From contig JACPVI010000015.1 of NCBI GenBank assembly GCA_016191815.1, positions 1 to 64,000 of the forward strand: a DNA stretch of 64,000 nucleotides, read 5' to 3'. The DNA is from Myxococcales bacterium. GTDB lineage: Bacteria; Myxococcota; Myxococcia; Myxococcales; Myxococcaceae. The notes beneath the pieces are model-generated. The model had not been told where the DNA came from, searched no databases, and worked only from the letters and a program-made list of their open reading frames with translations. This document shows, one piece after another, positions 9,602 through 23,570 of the stretch. How positions within the stretch are numbered: position 1 is the first letter of the stretch; each line of letters begins with the position of its first letter. The position numbers and the translations under genes are program-made.

Positions 9602-10759
9602 ATGAAGCTCCGACTCCTGCCCACATTGATCCTGCTGTCGTTCGCCTGCGGCGTGGTACCCGAGCTGCCCGCCGAGCCGGCGGCGCTCCGCCAAGAGCTC
9701 GCCGGCTGTCAGACCTTCGTCGACGCCGACAAGGATGGAATCGACGACGGCGACGAGCAATGCCTGCTCGACCGGCACGCCCCGGTGGTCTACCTGCCAC
9801 GGTCGCTCGATTGGACCCTGCCCGCATCGGTGAACTGGCTGATGCCTCGGGTGGTGATGCGCTTCCATCACAGCAGCGCACCCGACTGCGGCGTCCTCTC
9901 GCAGGGCTACGTGAACCAGTACAGCCTGGTTTCGCAGTCTCACCGGAAGAAGTGCTGGAGCCTCTGGAAGGGCTACCACCACTGCGACCCGACCTACTAC
10001 TCAAGCTCGGGGCCCTGGAACGAAGACCAGACCTTCTTCCTCCAGCACCCCAACGACGCCACACACTCCGGCAGCAGCTACCCGAGCGACTGGATCGTCT
10101 ACGGGCACGTCTACCGGAACACCCTCGGCGGCTTCAATGCCCAGTACTGGTTCTTCTTCGCCTACAACGATGGCCCGAGCGGCTTCAACCACGAGGGCGA
10201 TTGGGAGTCGATCACCGTCCGCCTCCGGGCTGATCAAACCGTGGACGGCGTCTACTTCTGCCAGCACGGCGACTGCAGCACTTTCCGGTCGCCCGCCGCG
10301 ATGTCCTGGTACGGCGGCACGCACCCGTACGTCTGGACCGCCGACGGCACCCACGCGAGCTACCCCGACGAGTCGAGCTGCGACGGCACCTGGCGCGAGG
10401 GCTTCGACAATAGCTGCGAAACGGTCTCCAGCTATCGGTGGTTCACCTGGTCCGGCGGTCAGGCCGGCCAGTACGGCTACCAGGGCGGCGGGGTGATCAA
10501 CGTCGGCGAGAAGGGCCTGCCGCTCAACGGCCAGCAGTTCGTCAAGTACTACGCGCGCTGGGGCGAGATCGGCAACAGCGGAGACACCTCGGGCCCACGC
10601 ACCCCCACCTACCAGTCGACGTGGGACCTCGACCGCGGCTCCGCGTCCTCCTGCGCGGGAAAGTGCGGCGGCTACGCCGGGAGCTGCTGGTGCGATTACG
10701 CCTGCGTCAGCTACGGCGACTGCTGCTCCGATGCGTGCAGCGCGTGCGGGGCCTGCTGA
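9602..10759 (+). CDS. Secreted Vps62/DUF946-like protein with somatomedin-B-like tail
   Basis: 385 aa. The ATG at 9602 follows GGAGG. The N-terminus (KLRLLPTLILLSFAC) is a signal peptide, possibly a lipoprotein signal. The body has a calcium-type stretch DADKDGIDDGDE and the pattern HAPVVYL...YW.FFAYND...NHEGDWESITVRL, typical of the Vps62/DUF946 family known from fungi, plants and bacteria. The last 35 residues hold eight cysteines in the order C-C-C-C-C-CC-C (CAGKCGGYAGSCWCDYAC...GDCC), a somatomedin-B-like knot that is unusual in bacteria. The next gene starts 28 bases on, suggesting an operon. Confidence 0.83.
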   Translation: MKLRLLPTLILLSFACGVVPELPAEPAALRQELAGCQTFVDADKDGIDDGDEQCLLDRHAPVVYLPRSLDWTLPASVNWLMPRVVMRFHHSSAPDCGVLSQGYVNQYSLVSQSHRKKCWSLWKGYHHCDPTYYSSSGPWNEDQTFFLQHPNDATHSGSSYPSDWIVYGHVYRNTLGGFNAQYWFFFAYNDGPSGFNHEGDWESITVRLRADQTVDGVYFCQHGDCSTFRSPAAMSWYGGTHPYVWTADGTHASYPDESSCDGTWREGFDNSCETVSSYRWFTWSGGQAGQYGYQGGGVINVGEKGLPLNGQQFVKYYARWGEIGNSGDTSGPRTPTYQSTWDLDRGSASSCAGKCGGYAGSCWCDYACVSYGDCCSDACSACGAC

Positions 10760-10787
10760 AACCGGCCAGGCCCACGAAGGAGACCCC

Positions 10788-13691
10788 ATGCGAGTTCTCA
10801 AGCGACTCAGCCCCCAGACAAGTTCAGCCGCGAGGCGGAACAACCTTCCGGCGCCGAAAAACCCGAAGCTCAAGCAGGACAGCGAGCCGAGCGTCTCGCG
10901 GAAGGTCAGCGTGTTCGAGCGCGCCCCGGGGTCGCCTCCGGTGGTGCAGCTCGCGCAACCGCCGCGTCCGGAGGCCGCGCCGGCCTCGATCAGGCCGCAG
11001 TCAGCCGTCAAGGCAGCGCTCGCCCGCGTGAAGCTGCGCCTCGTCGAAGTGCGCCGCGAGCAGCCCTCGGCGCCCGCGCCCGCGCCGCAGCGGGCCTCAT
11101 CTGGGCCGGCCGCATCCAGCGCGACCGGCGCCGTGGGCCGGGTCGAGGCGCGGGCGCTCGCGGCGCGCGCGGTCGTCGTGACTAGCTTGGCCGCCGCGAA
11201 GCCATCGCTGCTAAAGCGCGCGGTCCAGTCGCTCAAGACCAGCTCCGCGAAGACGGCCAAGGCACAGCCTCAGCCCAAGGCGGTCCAACCCAAGAAGAAG
11301 AAGAAGAAGGGCCTGTTCGGGAAGATCAAGGGCGCCGTCAAGAAGGCGGCGGGGGGGCTGAAGAAGGTCGCGGGGAAGATCGGCCAGGCGGCGAAGAAGG
11401 TCGGCCAGGCTGTGGCCAAGGCTGCGAAGAAGGTCGTCAACAGCAAGGTCTTCAACGTCGCGCTCAGCGTGGCGAGCTTCATCCCCGGTCCTGTGGGCAT
11501 CGCCGCGCGCGTGGTGCAGGGTGTGAAGGCGGTGGTTTCCGCGATCAAGAGCAAGAATCTCCTGCAAGGCATCACCGGAGTGGCCGCGGCGGTTGCCGGC
11601 GGGGCCGGGGCGATCGCGGGCCGCGCGGCGGCGACCGTCGCGCGGGTGGCGACCGCGGTGGGCAACGGCGCCAGAGCGGTGCAGGCGGGAATCTTGGCGG
11701 CGAAGGCGAAGAACCTCTCCGGCGTCCTCGGCGCGGTGGCCTCGGGAGCGGCGGCGGTGGCCGGCGCAGTGGGGGCCGGCGCCGAAGGCCTCTCGCGAAG
11801 GCTGAACCAGGTGGCTACCTGGGCCGGACGGGGAGCCCAGGCGAGCACCGCATTCGATGCGGCCCGGCGCGGCGACCTCGCGCGGGCCTTGGCGGCCGGC
11901 TCGACGCTCGCCTCGAGTTTCCCGGGTGGCAGGGCGGCCGAAGTGGTGGGGCGGGTCTCCTCGGGAGTGAGCACCGTCCAGGCGGTGCGGGAAGGCATCC
12001 GGAACGGAGACTTCCTCGGCGCGGTGAGCAGCGCCGCACTCGGCGCCGGCGGGCTGACTCAAGGAACGGCCAGGGCCGCCCTGGAGCGAGTGGCCGGCTA
12101 CGCGAACACCGCAGCGTCGGTGCGGAGCGCGATTGGCACCGGAGATTACCTCGCGGCGGGCTCGGCCCTGGCGGGCCTGGCTTCCTCCAGCGTGGGCAAC
12201 CCCGTGCTCGCACAACGGTTGAGCACCGCCTCGTCCCTGATGGGAGATGCCGGAGCAATCCAGGCCGCGCTCCGGGGGCGCGACTACGTTCATGCCGCCT
12301 CCCTCGCCTCGCAGCTCGCCTCGCGCCTCTCCGGGCAACAGCTCGTCGGCGACGCCGGCCGGCTGCTCGAGGGCGCCTTTGCGCTCGAGCGCGCGGTGCG
12401 GAGCGGCGACGTCCAGGCGATCGCCGCCGCCGGAAGCGAGCTGCGCCGGAACCTCGGCGAGGTCGCGGATCGGGTGCGGCAGAGGGCCGTTCCCGCCCCG
12501 GGGGAGCTGCCGGCGGTGGAGATCACCCCGTCGGTGGTCGACATCCGCACTCCGCTCACCCTGAGGGAGGTAAGGCCGCTGCCTCTCGCCGCCGAGCCGG
12601 GCCCGGAGGCCTCGCCTGCCACCAGCCCCGCGACCGCGGCTCGCATTCGGAGCACGCCGCGCCCAGCGCCGGCGAACGAACTGCAGGGTCCGCCGGGCCT
12701 CGACCGGCTCACCGCGTCCCAAAGCTTCCAGCGGCTCTCTCCCACTACGCAGCGGAAGGTCGTCTCGCTCTACGGCGAGCTGGACCAGACCGGTCGCGAC
12801 CGCCTCCGCACGCTGGTAGACCGGCAGGTCAACGGCCGCTCGGCGGTCATCGACGCCGACGCCAGGGGCGGCATGCTGATCGACCACCTCGCCTCCCTGG
12901 CGCACGGGGCCCCGCTCACCTCACAAATCGCTCATCTCAACGGCACGCCGCGGCGCGAGCTGGTCAACCTGTTGCTCGCGGAGCTGGCCAACCCCGGGGA
13001 GATCAACCAGTCCTACCGAGGCACCTGCACCGTGACCACCCTGCAGTACGAGCTGGTCCGCCGGGACCCGGCCGAGTACGCGCGGCTGATGGTCGGCCTG
13101 ATGAGCCCCTCCGGCCGAGTGGAGATGCGCAACGGCGACACGCTCCGGCGGGTGGGCAACTCCATCGCCCCCGACGACGCGCGCAGCCGGACCATCACCG
13201 AGCGACTCTTCCAGTCGGCGATGATGGAGTACGGCAACGGCGTGCTGCTCTCCTACTCCAACGGCAGGACGATCGGCGACGAGGCGCACACCCTCCCGCT
13301 GGTCCGGCTCCCTCTGGGCTACGGGCTGGCGAACGCGAACCTGGCCAACGCCTACAACGCGGTCTTCGGCGGGAGCCACCGAGCTGTCGCCGCCTCCACG
13401 CCGGAGGCGAAGGACGCGCTGCTCGGCCGCTTGACGCAGACCAGACCGGGCGAAGCCGCGGTGTCGCTCCGGTGGGGCCACTCCGGTCACGAGCTGAACT
13501 TCGAACGGGTGGCCGGCGGCCGGGTCTTCCTGCGAAACCCGCACGGGTTCGAGTCGGGGCGGGCCGGGCGGGACAGCACCGACCCCTTCCCGCACCGGGT
13601 GGAGACGAGCGACGGGCTGATCAGCATGACCATCGACGAGTTCAAGCGGCAGCTCACCGGGGCGGTGCTGCCTGACCGGACGCGGGGGTAG
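10788..13691 (+). CDS. Large repeat protein with C-terminal papain/calpain-like cysteine protease domain
   Basis: 967 aa. The ATG at 10788 has a GAAGGAGA site. There is no Sec signal. Residues 1-160 are disordered and basic. Residues 165-215 are Lys-rich and amphipathic (KKKKKK, then GKIGQAAKKVGQAVAKAAKKV). About 215-620 are Ala/Gly-rich helical repeats with GxxxG-like faces. The C-terminus (about 650-967) looks like a papain-fold domain: Cys747 in RGTCTVTTLQ, His901 in GHSGHELNFE and Asn917 in LRNPHG, the Asn box resembling the RNPWG of calpains. A toxin or effector delivered by a non-Sec route is an inference. It could instead be a structural or surface protease. Confidence 0.85.
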   Translation: MRVLKRLSPQTSSAARRNNLPAPKNPKLKQDSEPSVSRKVSVFERAPGSPPVVQLAQPPRPEAAPASIRPQSAVKAALARVKLRLVEVRREQPSAPAPAPQRASSGPAASSATGAVGRVEARALAARAVVVTSLAAAKPSLLKRAVQSLKTSSAKTAKAQPQPKAVQPKKKKKKGLFGKIKGAVKKAAGGLKKVAGKIGQAAKKVGQAVAKAAKKVVNSKVFNVALSVASFIPGPVGIAARVVQGVKAVVSAIKSKNLLQGITGVAAAVAGGAGAIAGRAAATVARVATAVGNGARAVQAGILAAKAKNLSGVLGAVASGAAAVAGAVGAGAEGLSRRLNQVATWAGRGAQASTAFDAARRGDLARALAAGSTLASSFPGGRAAEVVGRVSSGVSTVQAVREGIRNGDFLGAVSSAALGAGGLTQGTARAALERVAGYANTAASVRSAIGTGDYLAAGSALAGLASSSVGNPVLAQRLSTASSLMGDAGAIQAALRGRDYVHAASLASQLASRLSGQQLVGDAGRLLEGAFALERAVRSGDVQAIAAAGSELRRNLGEVADRVRQRAVPAPGELPAVEITPSVVDIRTPLTLREVRPLPLAAEPGPEASPATSPATAARIRSTPRPAPANELQGPPGLDRLTASQSFQRLSPTTQRKVVSLYGELDQTGRDRLRTLVDRQVNGRSAVIDADARGGMLIDHLASLAHGAPLTSQIAHLNGTPRRELVNLLLAELANPGEINQSYRGTCTVTTLQYELVRRDPAEYARLMVGLMSPSGRVEMRNGDTLRRVGNSIAPDDARSRTITERLFQSAMMEYGNGVLLSYSNGRTIGDEAHTLPLVRLPLGYGLANANLANAYNAVFGGSHRAVAASTPEAKDALLGRLTQTRPGEAAVSLRWGHSGHELNFERVAGGRVFLRNPHGFESGRAGRDSTDPFPHRVETSDGLISMTIDEFKRQLTGAVLPDRTRG
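11510..12490 (+). repeat. About seven 43-46-residue Ala-rich repeats within the large protease-like protein
   Basis: In the translated frame, a unit of about 45 residues recurs, each beginning with a pattern like (A/V)xxAIxx(G/K)(D/N)xxxAxxxA. Examples are AVVSAIKSKNLLQG, FDAARRGDLARAL, VREGIRNGDFLGAV, VRSAIGTGDYLAAG, IQAALRGRDYVHAA and LERAVRSGDVQAIA. The DNA copies have diverged, so this is an old protein-level repeat, not a recent tandem duplication. Confidence 0.6.
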
Positions 13692-13710
13692 GATCCGCTG
13701 GAGAGGGGGA

Positions 13711-16380
13711 TCAGCGCGGGCCGGCCTGCTCCTCCAGCTTCCGGAGCGAAGCGCGCAAGGCCTCGGCCCCGCCGGAGTCCTTGGCCTCCTCCAGCGCCTG
13801 GGCAGCCTCGGAAAGACAGCTCCGCCAGAAGAACACCGGCTCCGGGTGCTGATCGAGCGTCCGCCGCCGCCGCACCGCTTCGAGCCAGGCAATCCGCGCC
13901 TCGCTGCGGCGCCCGGCGCTGCGAAGCGCACGGGCTCGGAGAAACGCGACCAGAAAGGAGGAACCTAGGCGAGCTGAGCGCGAGGCGGAGCCCGGCTCCG
14001 CCTCCAGCCTGGCCGCCGCCTCCAAGGGACGGCCGCGAAGAAGCTCGAGCCCTGCGGCGACGATCGCCGCGGTCGGCGAAGGACGGACCTCTCGCCCCGC
14101 CGCTCGCTCCGTTTCGATCGCCGCGGCGACCTCCTCCAGCGCGGAAGCGTCGTTCAGAGCGGCCAGCGCACGCACGTACAGGGCGGACCGCGAGGCGCCC
14201 TCCTCGTACATTCGCGCCGCGAGGGCAGAGGTCTCGAGCGCGCGCTCCGCCGACGACAGATCGCCGGCCAGCGCGTGAATCACAGCCGCAAGCTCGTGGG
14301 CGACGAACGATCTCGCCCCGGTGCTGGGCGCCGCGGCCACCCGTTCGAGCCAGCCGGTCGCCGCCGCCGCACCTCGGCGGAGCAATTCGAGCCCGCTCCC
14401 CACCCTCAGCACGCGGCCGAAGGCGTCGCTGTCGGGATTCACCAGCCCTTCCGCGACTTGGAGCCAGCGGCCCGAGACGTCCAGGCGGTCGTCGGCCAGC
14501 GCGATCTCGGCGGCCCGAGCCGCGGCCGGGGCGAAGCTGGGCGAGATGGACAGGGCGGCCTCGGCCGCCCCGAGCGCCTCCGGCAGCCGGCCCTGCCGCG
14601 TGAGGTTGTCGGCGAGAGAGTCCAGCGGGTTGGCGTCGGAGGGCGCCAAGCGGGAGGCCTCGCGAAAGTGCCGCTCCGCAGCCGCGAGATCGCCGTCCGC
14701 CTGGTGCAGGTAACCGAGCTGGTTGTGGGGCTCGGAGTCGGGCGGGAAGGCGCCCATCCACGCCTTGAGGGTGCGCTCCCTCTCCGGCCCGCGAAGCAGG
14801 CGGGACCCGAGAAAGTAGGCGAGTCGGTCGCCGGGGTACCGCGCCAGGTACCCCCACATCGGGCTGGAGTCCGCGGGGCGGTCCTCGAGGTAGGCGTCGC
14901 AGAGCGCCCCGGCCCCGTCCACCAGGGCGAGGTCGCGCCCCGGGAGGCTCTCCCGCCGCGCCCGGACTGCCGCCAGCGCCGAGCGCGCTTCGCTCCGCGG
15001 GCCAAGGCTGTACGAGGCGCTGAGGACTGCCACCAGAAGTTGCGCCCGGGCGTAGGAAGGGTCGACGAGCGCCGCGGCCCGCGCGGAGGCCAGGGCTTCG
15101 GGGCTGCGGTGCTTCCACAGCTCCCTCAGCGCCTCGGAGAAGCTCCTCAGCGCCTCCGGATGAGGCAACCTCCTCGGCGGCGGTGCCGCGGCGCCCAGGA
15201 GCGAGGCGATCTCCGCGGCTGCGCTCTCCAACTGCTGCGTCACCGGTTGTCCCGCGCTGCCCTGGTGCTCGCCGAGCCGCACGCCGTCGAGGCCGATCAC
15301 CTCCAGGCGAAGCCGCACCGGCGGCCCATCGAAGGCTCCGCGCACCGTCGCCATGCCCCGAACGCCTTTGGCCGGAGCGTAGACTTCGAGCGGCCTGCAC
15401 TCGGAGAGGAGACCGGCGAGCACCTCCACCGCGCCGAGCTCCAGCCAGGCCTCGCCAGGCCCCGCCCGATTCTCGAGCGGTTCGAGCGCCAATCGCAGCA
15501 CCGCTCGTTTCCGGCCGGCGGCGAGCGCTCCGAGGCCAGCCACCGAAAGGCCGCCTCCGATCAGCAGCGCGCGCCGAGCGACCCTGGCGCGATCCAGGCG
15601 TGCCAGCTCCGCTTGCACTGCCTCCATCGAGGGGCAGCGCTCCGCCGGGTTTCTCGTCAGGCAGCCCTCCATCACCTTGCGCAGCGGGCGGGGCAGCCTC
15701 GCTGCCTCCTCCGGCCAACGGACTCCCAGCGCGAAGCAGCAGGTCATCCCCAGCGCGAAGACGTCGGCCGCAGGCCCCACCTCGTCTCCCAGCTCCTGCT
15801 CGGGCGCCATGAAGCCGGGGGTCCCCGGAGAGGAGCCCATCTCGGTGAGCCGCTCGGCGCCCTGCTCGGTGGCGACGCCGAAGTCCAGGAGGAAGGGCTC
15901 GTCTTGGGGCCCGAGGAGCACGTTGTCGGGCTTGACGTCGCGGTGGACCACCCCGATGCGGTGCGCGGCGCCGAGCGCCGAGGCCAGCACGCGGACCAGC
16001 CTCAGCGCCTGCCGGACCGGCAGCGGCCCTCCCGCACGCACCCGGTCGGTCAGGGTGCGGCCATCGATCCATTGCATCGAGAGGATGTGTAGCTCGGCGT
16101 GCTGGACCAGGTCGAAGACGCGCACCACGTTGGGGTGGTTGATCCGCCGGGTGACGCGCACCTCCCGCCGGAAGCGCTCGAGCAGCTCCTCCCCGACCGG
16201 GGCGTAGAGAATCTTCAGGGCCACCAGCTCGCTCAGGACCAGATCCTTGGCCCGGAACACCGCGCCGCTGCCGCCCTCGCCTACCCGCTCGAGGATCTCG
16301 TAGCGGTCGAGGAGCACTTGGCCCGGGCGGACGCGGTCGGCACCTCCCCAACCGGAGGAGGCCACCTTTTCTTCGGCCAT
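13711..16380 (-). CDS. Ser/Thr protein kinase with large C-terminal TPR region
   Basis: 889 aa. The kinase domain (about 25-275) is canonical: GEGGSGAVF, VALKIL, HRDVKPDN, LLDFGVATE and TPGFMAPEQ. A possible helix (about 288-308, ALLIGGGLSVAGLGALAAG) precedes a TolB-like beta region and about 500 residues of TPR helices (NQLGYLHQADGDLAAAERHFREASRLAPSDANPL is a clear copy). Such kinases scaffold partner proteins through the TPRs. It starts 29 bases from the divergent PilZ-receiver-sigma54 gene, so the two probably share a control region. The end is convergent with the protease-like gene, 19 bases apart. Confidence 0.93.
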   Translation of the reverse strand: MAEEKVASSGWGGADRVRPGQVLLDRYEILERVGEGGSGAVFRAKDLVLSELVALKILYAPVGEELLERFRREVRVTRRINHPNVVRVFDLVQHAELHILSMQWIDGRTLTDRVRAGGPLPVRQALRLVRVLASALGAAHRIGVVHRDVKPDNVLLGPQDEPFLLDFGVATEQGAERLTEMGSSPGTPGFMAPEQELGDEVGPAADVFALGMTCCFALGVRWPEEAARLPRPLRKVMEGCLTRNPAERCPSMEAVQAELARLDRARVARRALLIGGGLSVAGLGALAAGRKRAVLRLALEPLENRAGPGEAWLELGAVEVLAGLLSECRPLEVYAPAKGVRGMATVRGAFDGPPVRLRLEVIGLDGVRLGEHQGSAGQPVTQQLESAAAEIASLLGAAAPPPRRLPHPEALRSFSEALRELWKHRSPEALASARAAALVDPSYARAQLLVAVLSASYSLGPRSEARSALAAVRARRESLPGRDLALVDGAGALCDAYLEDRPADSSPMWGYLARYPGDRLAYFLGSRLLRGPERERTLKAWMGAFPPDSEPHNQLGYLHQADGDLAAAERHFREASRLAPSDANPLDSLADNLTRQGRLPEALGAAEAALSISPSFAPAAARAAEIALADDRLDVSGRWLQVAEGLVNPDSDAFGRVLRVGSGLELLRRGAAAATGWLERVAAAPSTGARSFVAHELAAVIHALAGDLSSAERALETSALAARMYEEGASRSALYVRALAALNDASALEEVAAAIETERAAGREVRPSPTAAIVAAGLELLRGRPLEAAARLEAEPGSASRSARLGSSFLVAFLRARALRSAGRRSEARIAWLEAVRRRRTLDQHPEPVFFWRSCLSEAAQALEEAKDSGGAEALRASLRKLEEQAGPR

Positions 16381-16409
16381 GGAGACGGAGATTATCCCGG
16401 GCGAAGGCC

Positions 16410-18209
<1,800 letters not shown>

Positions 18210-18286
18210 GTAGCCCACCTAGCTAGTCATCGCTCGGGGTGCATTGTCACAGCTCCGCCGCGTCGCGGCAGACACTGCCGGCTCGT

Positions 18287-19993
18287 TCACGGCTTCTTGC
18301 GTTGGAGCGCCTGCAGAGCCTGCCCCGCCTCGTCCTGGCCGCAGGCCCGCTCGGGAGTCGCCGAGCGTGGCGTGTCCTTGAGCTTGGAGAGCGGCGAGGC
18401 GGCGTAGTCGTCGCCGAGCTGGCCCAGCCTTCGCGCGGCGAGCCGGCGCACCGGGCAGCGCTCGGACTCCAGGGCCGCGACGTAGAGCTTCACCAGGTCC
18501 AGCTCTCCGGCAGCCTGCTCGGCGTCGAGGTAGCGGAGCGCGCCCCACTGGGCAGGCGAGTGGCGCCCGCGGGCCAGCGCTTCCAGCTCGGAGCGAAGGG
18601 CCTCCCGCGGCATCCGCTTCAGCAGCTCACGCGCCGGGCCGTCCTCCTTCTTGCCGAAGTCCTCGGCGAGCCCGGAGAGGACCAGCCGGTCCATCGCCTC
18701 GGGCGATTTGGGCGCGAGCTGGTCCCTGAGCACCGCCGCCTCGTCGCGGTGGTTGTCCGACTGGTGAAGCGCCGCCGCCTTGAGGGCAAGCAGCTCCGGC
18801 TCGCTCTTGCCGCCCCGCATCGCCTCGTCGATCAGCGCCAAGGCTTCGAGGCCTCGGCCAGACTTCAAGAGGTCGCGGGCGCGATCCGCCGGAGTGCTCC
18901 GGGTCAACAGCGCGAGCCCGATGAGCGCCAACACCAACCCCACCGCTCCGGGCTTGAGCCAGGCTTTCTTCGCGGGAGGGGAATCCGGCGCGGCCTGGGC
19001 GGGGCGAGGCCCCGGCTCGGGGACGTAGGCCGGCATGGGGATGGAGGGCATCAGCTCGGGCGGCGGAGCCGGTGGCTTCGGCTGCCGCTCCGGCAGCGCG
19101 GGCGGGAGCTTCTGGAGCGCCTCATCGATGATGGTCGGCTCGCCCACCGATGGCAAAAGCGTGAGGCGCTGGGAAATCTCCAGCGCCGAGCTCGGCCGCC
19201 TCGACGGGTCCTTCTCCAGGCACCTCATCACCAGCTCGCACAGCCGGAGGTGATCCGCGAGGTACGGAGCTGCCTCCTTGAGCGGCCGGGGCGGCATCTT
19301 TTGGTGCTGGGCCGCGAACTCCACCGCCGACGGACCTGGGAAAGGCAGCTTGCCGGACAGAAGCTCGAAGGCCAGGACACCGAGCGAGTAGAGGTCGCTC
19401 CTCGCCTCGGTGGCTTCGCCGCGTGCCTGCTCGGGAGAGATGTACTCGGGCCTTCCCACCGGCCGGGTGATGAGGGTGAGCCGGGGCTCGCCGGGGTTGG
19501 GATCGACGAGCCTGGCGATCCCGAAGTCCGCCAGCCGCACGCGTTCGCCCCGGGACGTCCTCTCGAGGAAGACGTTCTCCGGCCGCAGGTCGCGGTGAAC
19601 CAGGCCCTTGTCGTGGATCGCCGAGAGGCCTTCCGCGAGCTGCTGGAAGACCGCTACCGCCCGGTCGGGCATCAGCGGCTCGCCCTTCGCCTCGGCTTTG
19701 AGGGTCGAGCCTTCCACTGCCTCGGCCACCAGGTAGAGGAGCTTCTCGAACGTCCCCGAGTCGATCACCCGCACCACGGCGGGATGATCCACCGCGGCCA
19801 ACCGCTTCACCTCTTCGGCGAATCGGCCGGCCATTCCTTCGGCGAGGCCCAGCTCGGGCCGGAGGACCTTGAGCGCCACCTTGCGCGAGAGCGCCACTTG
19901 CTCGGCGAGGTAGACCTCGGCGACTCCGCCTTTGCCGAGCTGCCGGAGGATCCGGAACCGTCCATCGAGGACGAGCGCGTCGGGCTCGAACAT
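18287..19993 (-). CDS. Membrane Ser/Thr protein kinase
   Basis: 568 aa. The kinase domain (about 12-270) has GKGGVAEVY, Lys42 in VALKVL, HRDLRPEN (Arg for the usual Lys) and ADFGIARL. A Pro-rich linker and one membrane helix (about 355-372) follow. The C-terminal region has helical, TPR- or HEAT-like repeats (LLKSGRGLEALALIDEAM; CPVRRLAARRLGQLGDD). It is divergent from the M28 peptidase gene across about 150 bases and convergent with the PilZ-receiver-sigma54 gene, 77 bases apart. Confidence 0.92.
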   Translation of the reverse strand: MFEPDALVLDGRFRILRQLGKGGVAEVYLAEQVALSRKVALKVLRPELGLAEGMAGRFAEEVKRLAAVDHPAVVRVIDSGTFEKLLYLVAEAVEGSTLKAEAKGEPLMPDRAVAVFQQLAEGLSAIHDKGLVHRDLRPENVFLERTSRGERVRLADFGIARLVDPNPGEPRLTLITRPVGRPEYISPEQARGEATEARSDLYSLGVLAFELLSGKLPFPGPSAVEFAAQHQKMPPRPLKEAAPYLADHLRLCELVMRCLEKDPSRRPSSALEISQRLTLLPSVGEPTIIDEALQKLPPALPERQPKPPAPPPELMPSIPMPAYVPEPGPRPAQAAPDSPPAKKAWLKPGAVGLVLALIGLALLTRSTPADRARDLLKSGRGLEALALIDEAMRGGKSEPELLALKAAALHQSDNHRDEAAVLRDQLAPKSPEAMDRLVLSGLAEDFGKKEDGPARELLKRMPREALRSELEALARGRHSPAQWGALRYLDAEQAAGELDLVKLYVAALESERCPVRRLAARRLGQLGDDYAASPLSKLKDTPRSATPERACGQDEAGQALQALQRKKP

Positions 19994-20140
19994 CGAGCGG
20001 GCATCATGCCGACTTCCCCGGCCGGCGTCGCGCCCCGTCCGTCAGCAAGCCAGGCCGCCGATCGCGCGCTGACTCGGGCCTCGCACCGCGCCGCCCCGGG
20101 GGATAAAAGGTCCGCGCCGATTTCGCGCCAGGAGCCTCCC

Positions 20141-22909
<2,769 letters not shown>

Positions 22910-23184
22910 GGGCCCAGCTCGCCGCCTCCGCGCCTATGACCGCCAGCTCCAGCGGGATGGCGCCGGAGATGGCGAGGCCGATCTGCAGCCGCCCGAGAAT
23001 TCGACTGTCGGGCAGGCCCACCCGCATCGACCGCCGCTCTCGCTCAGCGGCCCGCTGCTGGGCCTGCGCGGGCCCGTGGTCTACGCTCCCCGGCCGCCCA
23101 TGGGCGCTGGTCTCTCGGACACGCTGCAGCGCGACTCGCTCGCGACTCCCTCTTTGGCAGACGGCGACACCGCCCCTCTCCGGT

Positions 23185-23570
23185 AGACCGCGCCTCGCCG
23201 TTCTTCCCCACCTCATCGCCACCGCGGAAGCACTGGCCTTCGCGCACCAGAGCCGGGTCATCCACCGCGACCTCGCCCCCACGCGCGCGCCGTCCGGTCG
23301 CTCGCGTTCGATCCCAGCGAACGGTTCCTGGCGACCGGCTCGTGGGACGGCCTGCGTCTGTGGAACCTAGAGCGGCGCGAGGGAATCCTGCTGCCGGGGC
23401 ACCTGGACGCAATCTACGGCCTGGCCTTCGACGACCGCGGGGCGCTGCTGGCCTCGGCCTCGATCGATCGATCGGTGCGCGTGGTGAGCCCCACCAGAGC
23501 GGAGGCCGCGCAGAGCACCCGTCACCTCGACCGGATCCACGGCTTATGCGGTGCACCGCATAAGCCGTGA
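23185..23570 (+). pseudogene. Remnant of a Ser/Thr kinase-WD40 fusion gene
   Basis: One frame reads LPHLIATAEALAFAHQSRVIHRDLAP, the catalytic-loop end of a myxobacterial kinase. From about 23288, in another frame, come two WD40-like blades (VRSLAFDPSERFLATGSWDG; IYGLAFDDRGALLASASIDRSVRV). Everything between the catalytic loop and the propeller is missing, and the reading runs into a stop inside the palindrome at 23538-23569. So this is an internally deleted, truncated gene. The stretch 22910-23184 shows no convincing coding sequence. Confidence 0.6.
23538..23569. repeat. Perfect 32-bp palindrome at gene-remnant junction
   Basis: 16-base arms with no spacer, core TTATGCGGTGCACCGCATAA at 23544-23563. 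It lies inside the last codons of the IS91-like transposase (minus strand) and inside the last codons of the kinase-WD40 remnant (plus strand). Being palindromic, both read the same peptide HGLCGAPHKP. A related imperfect copy sits at 24267-24286. It may be a recombination or transposition end, or a hairpin. Confidence 0.85.

Noticed and set aside
18239-20140. Upstream extension of the M28 peptidase frame by 630 codons
   Set aside because: It runs antisense to a clear kinase gene. The ATG at 20141 has a ribosome site and a signal peptide.
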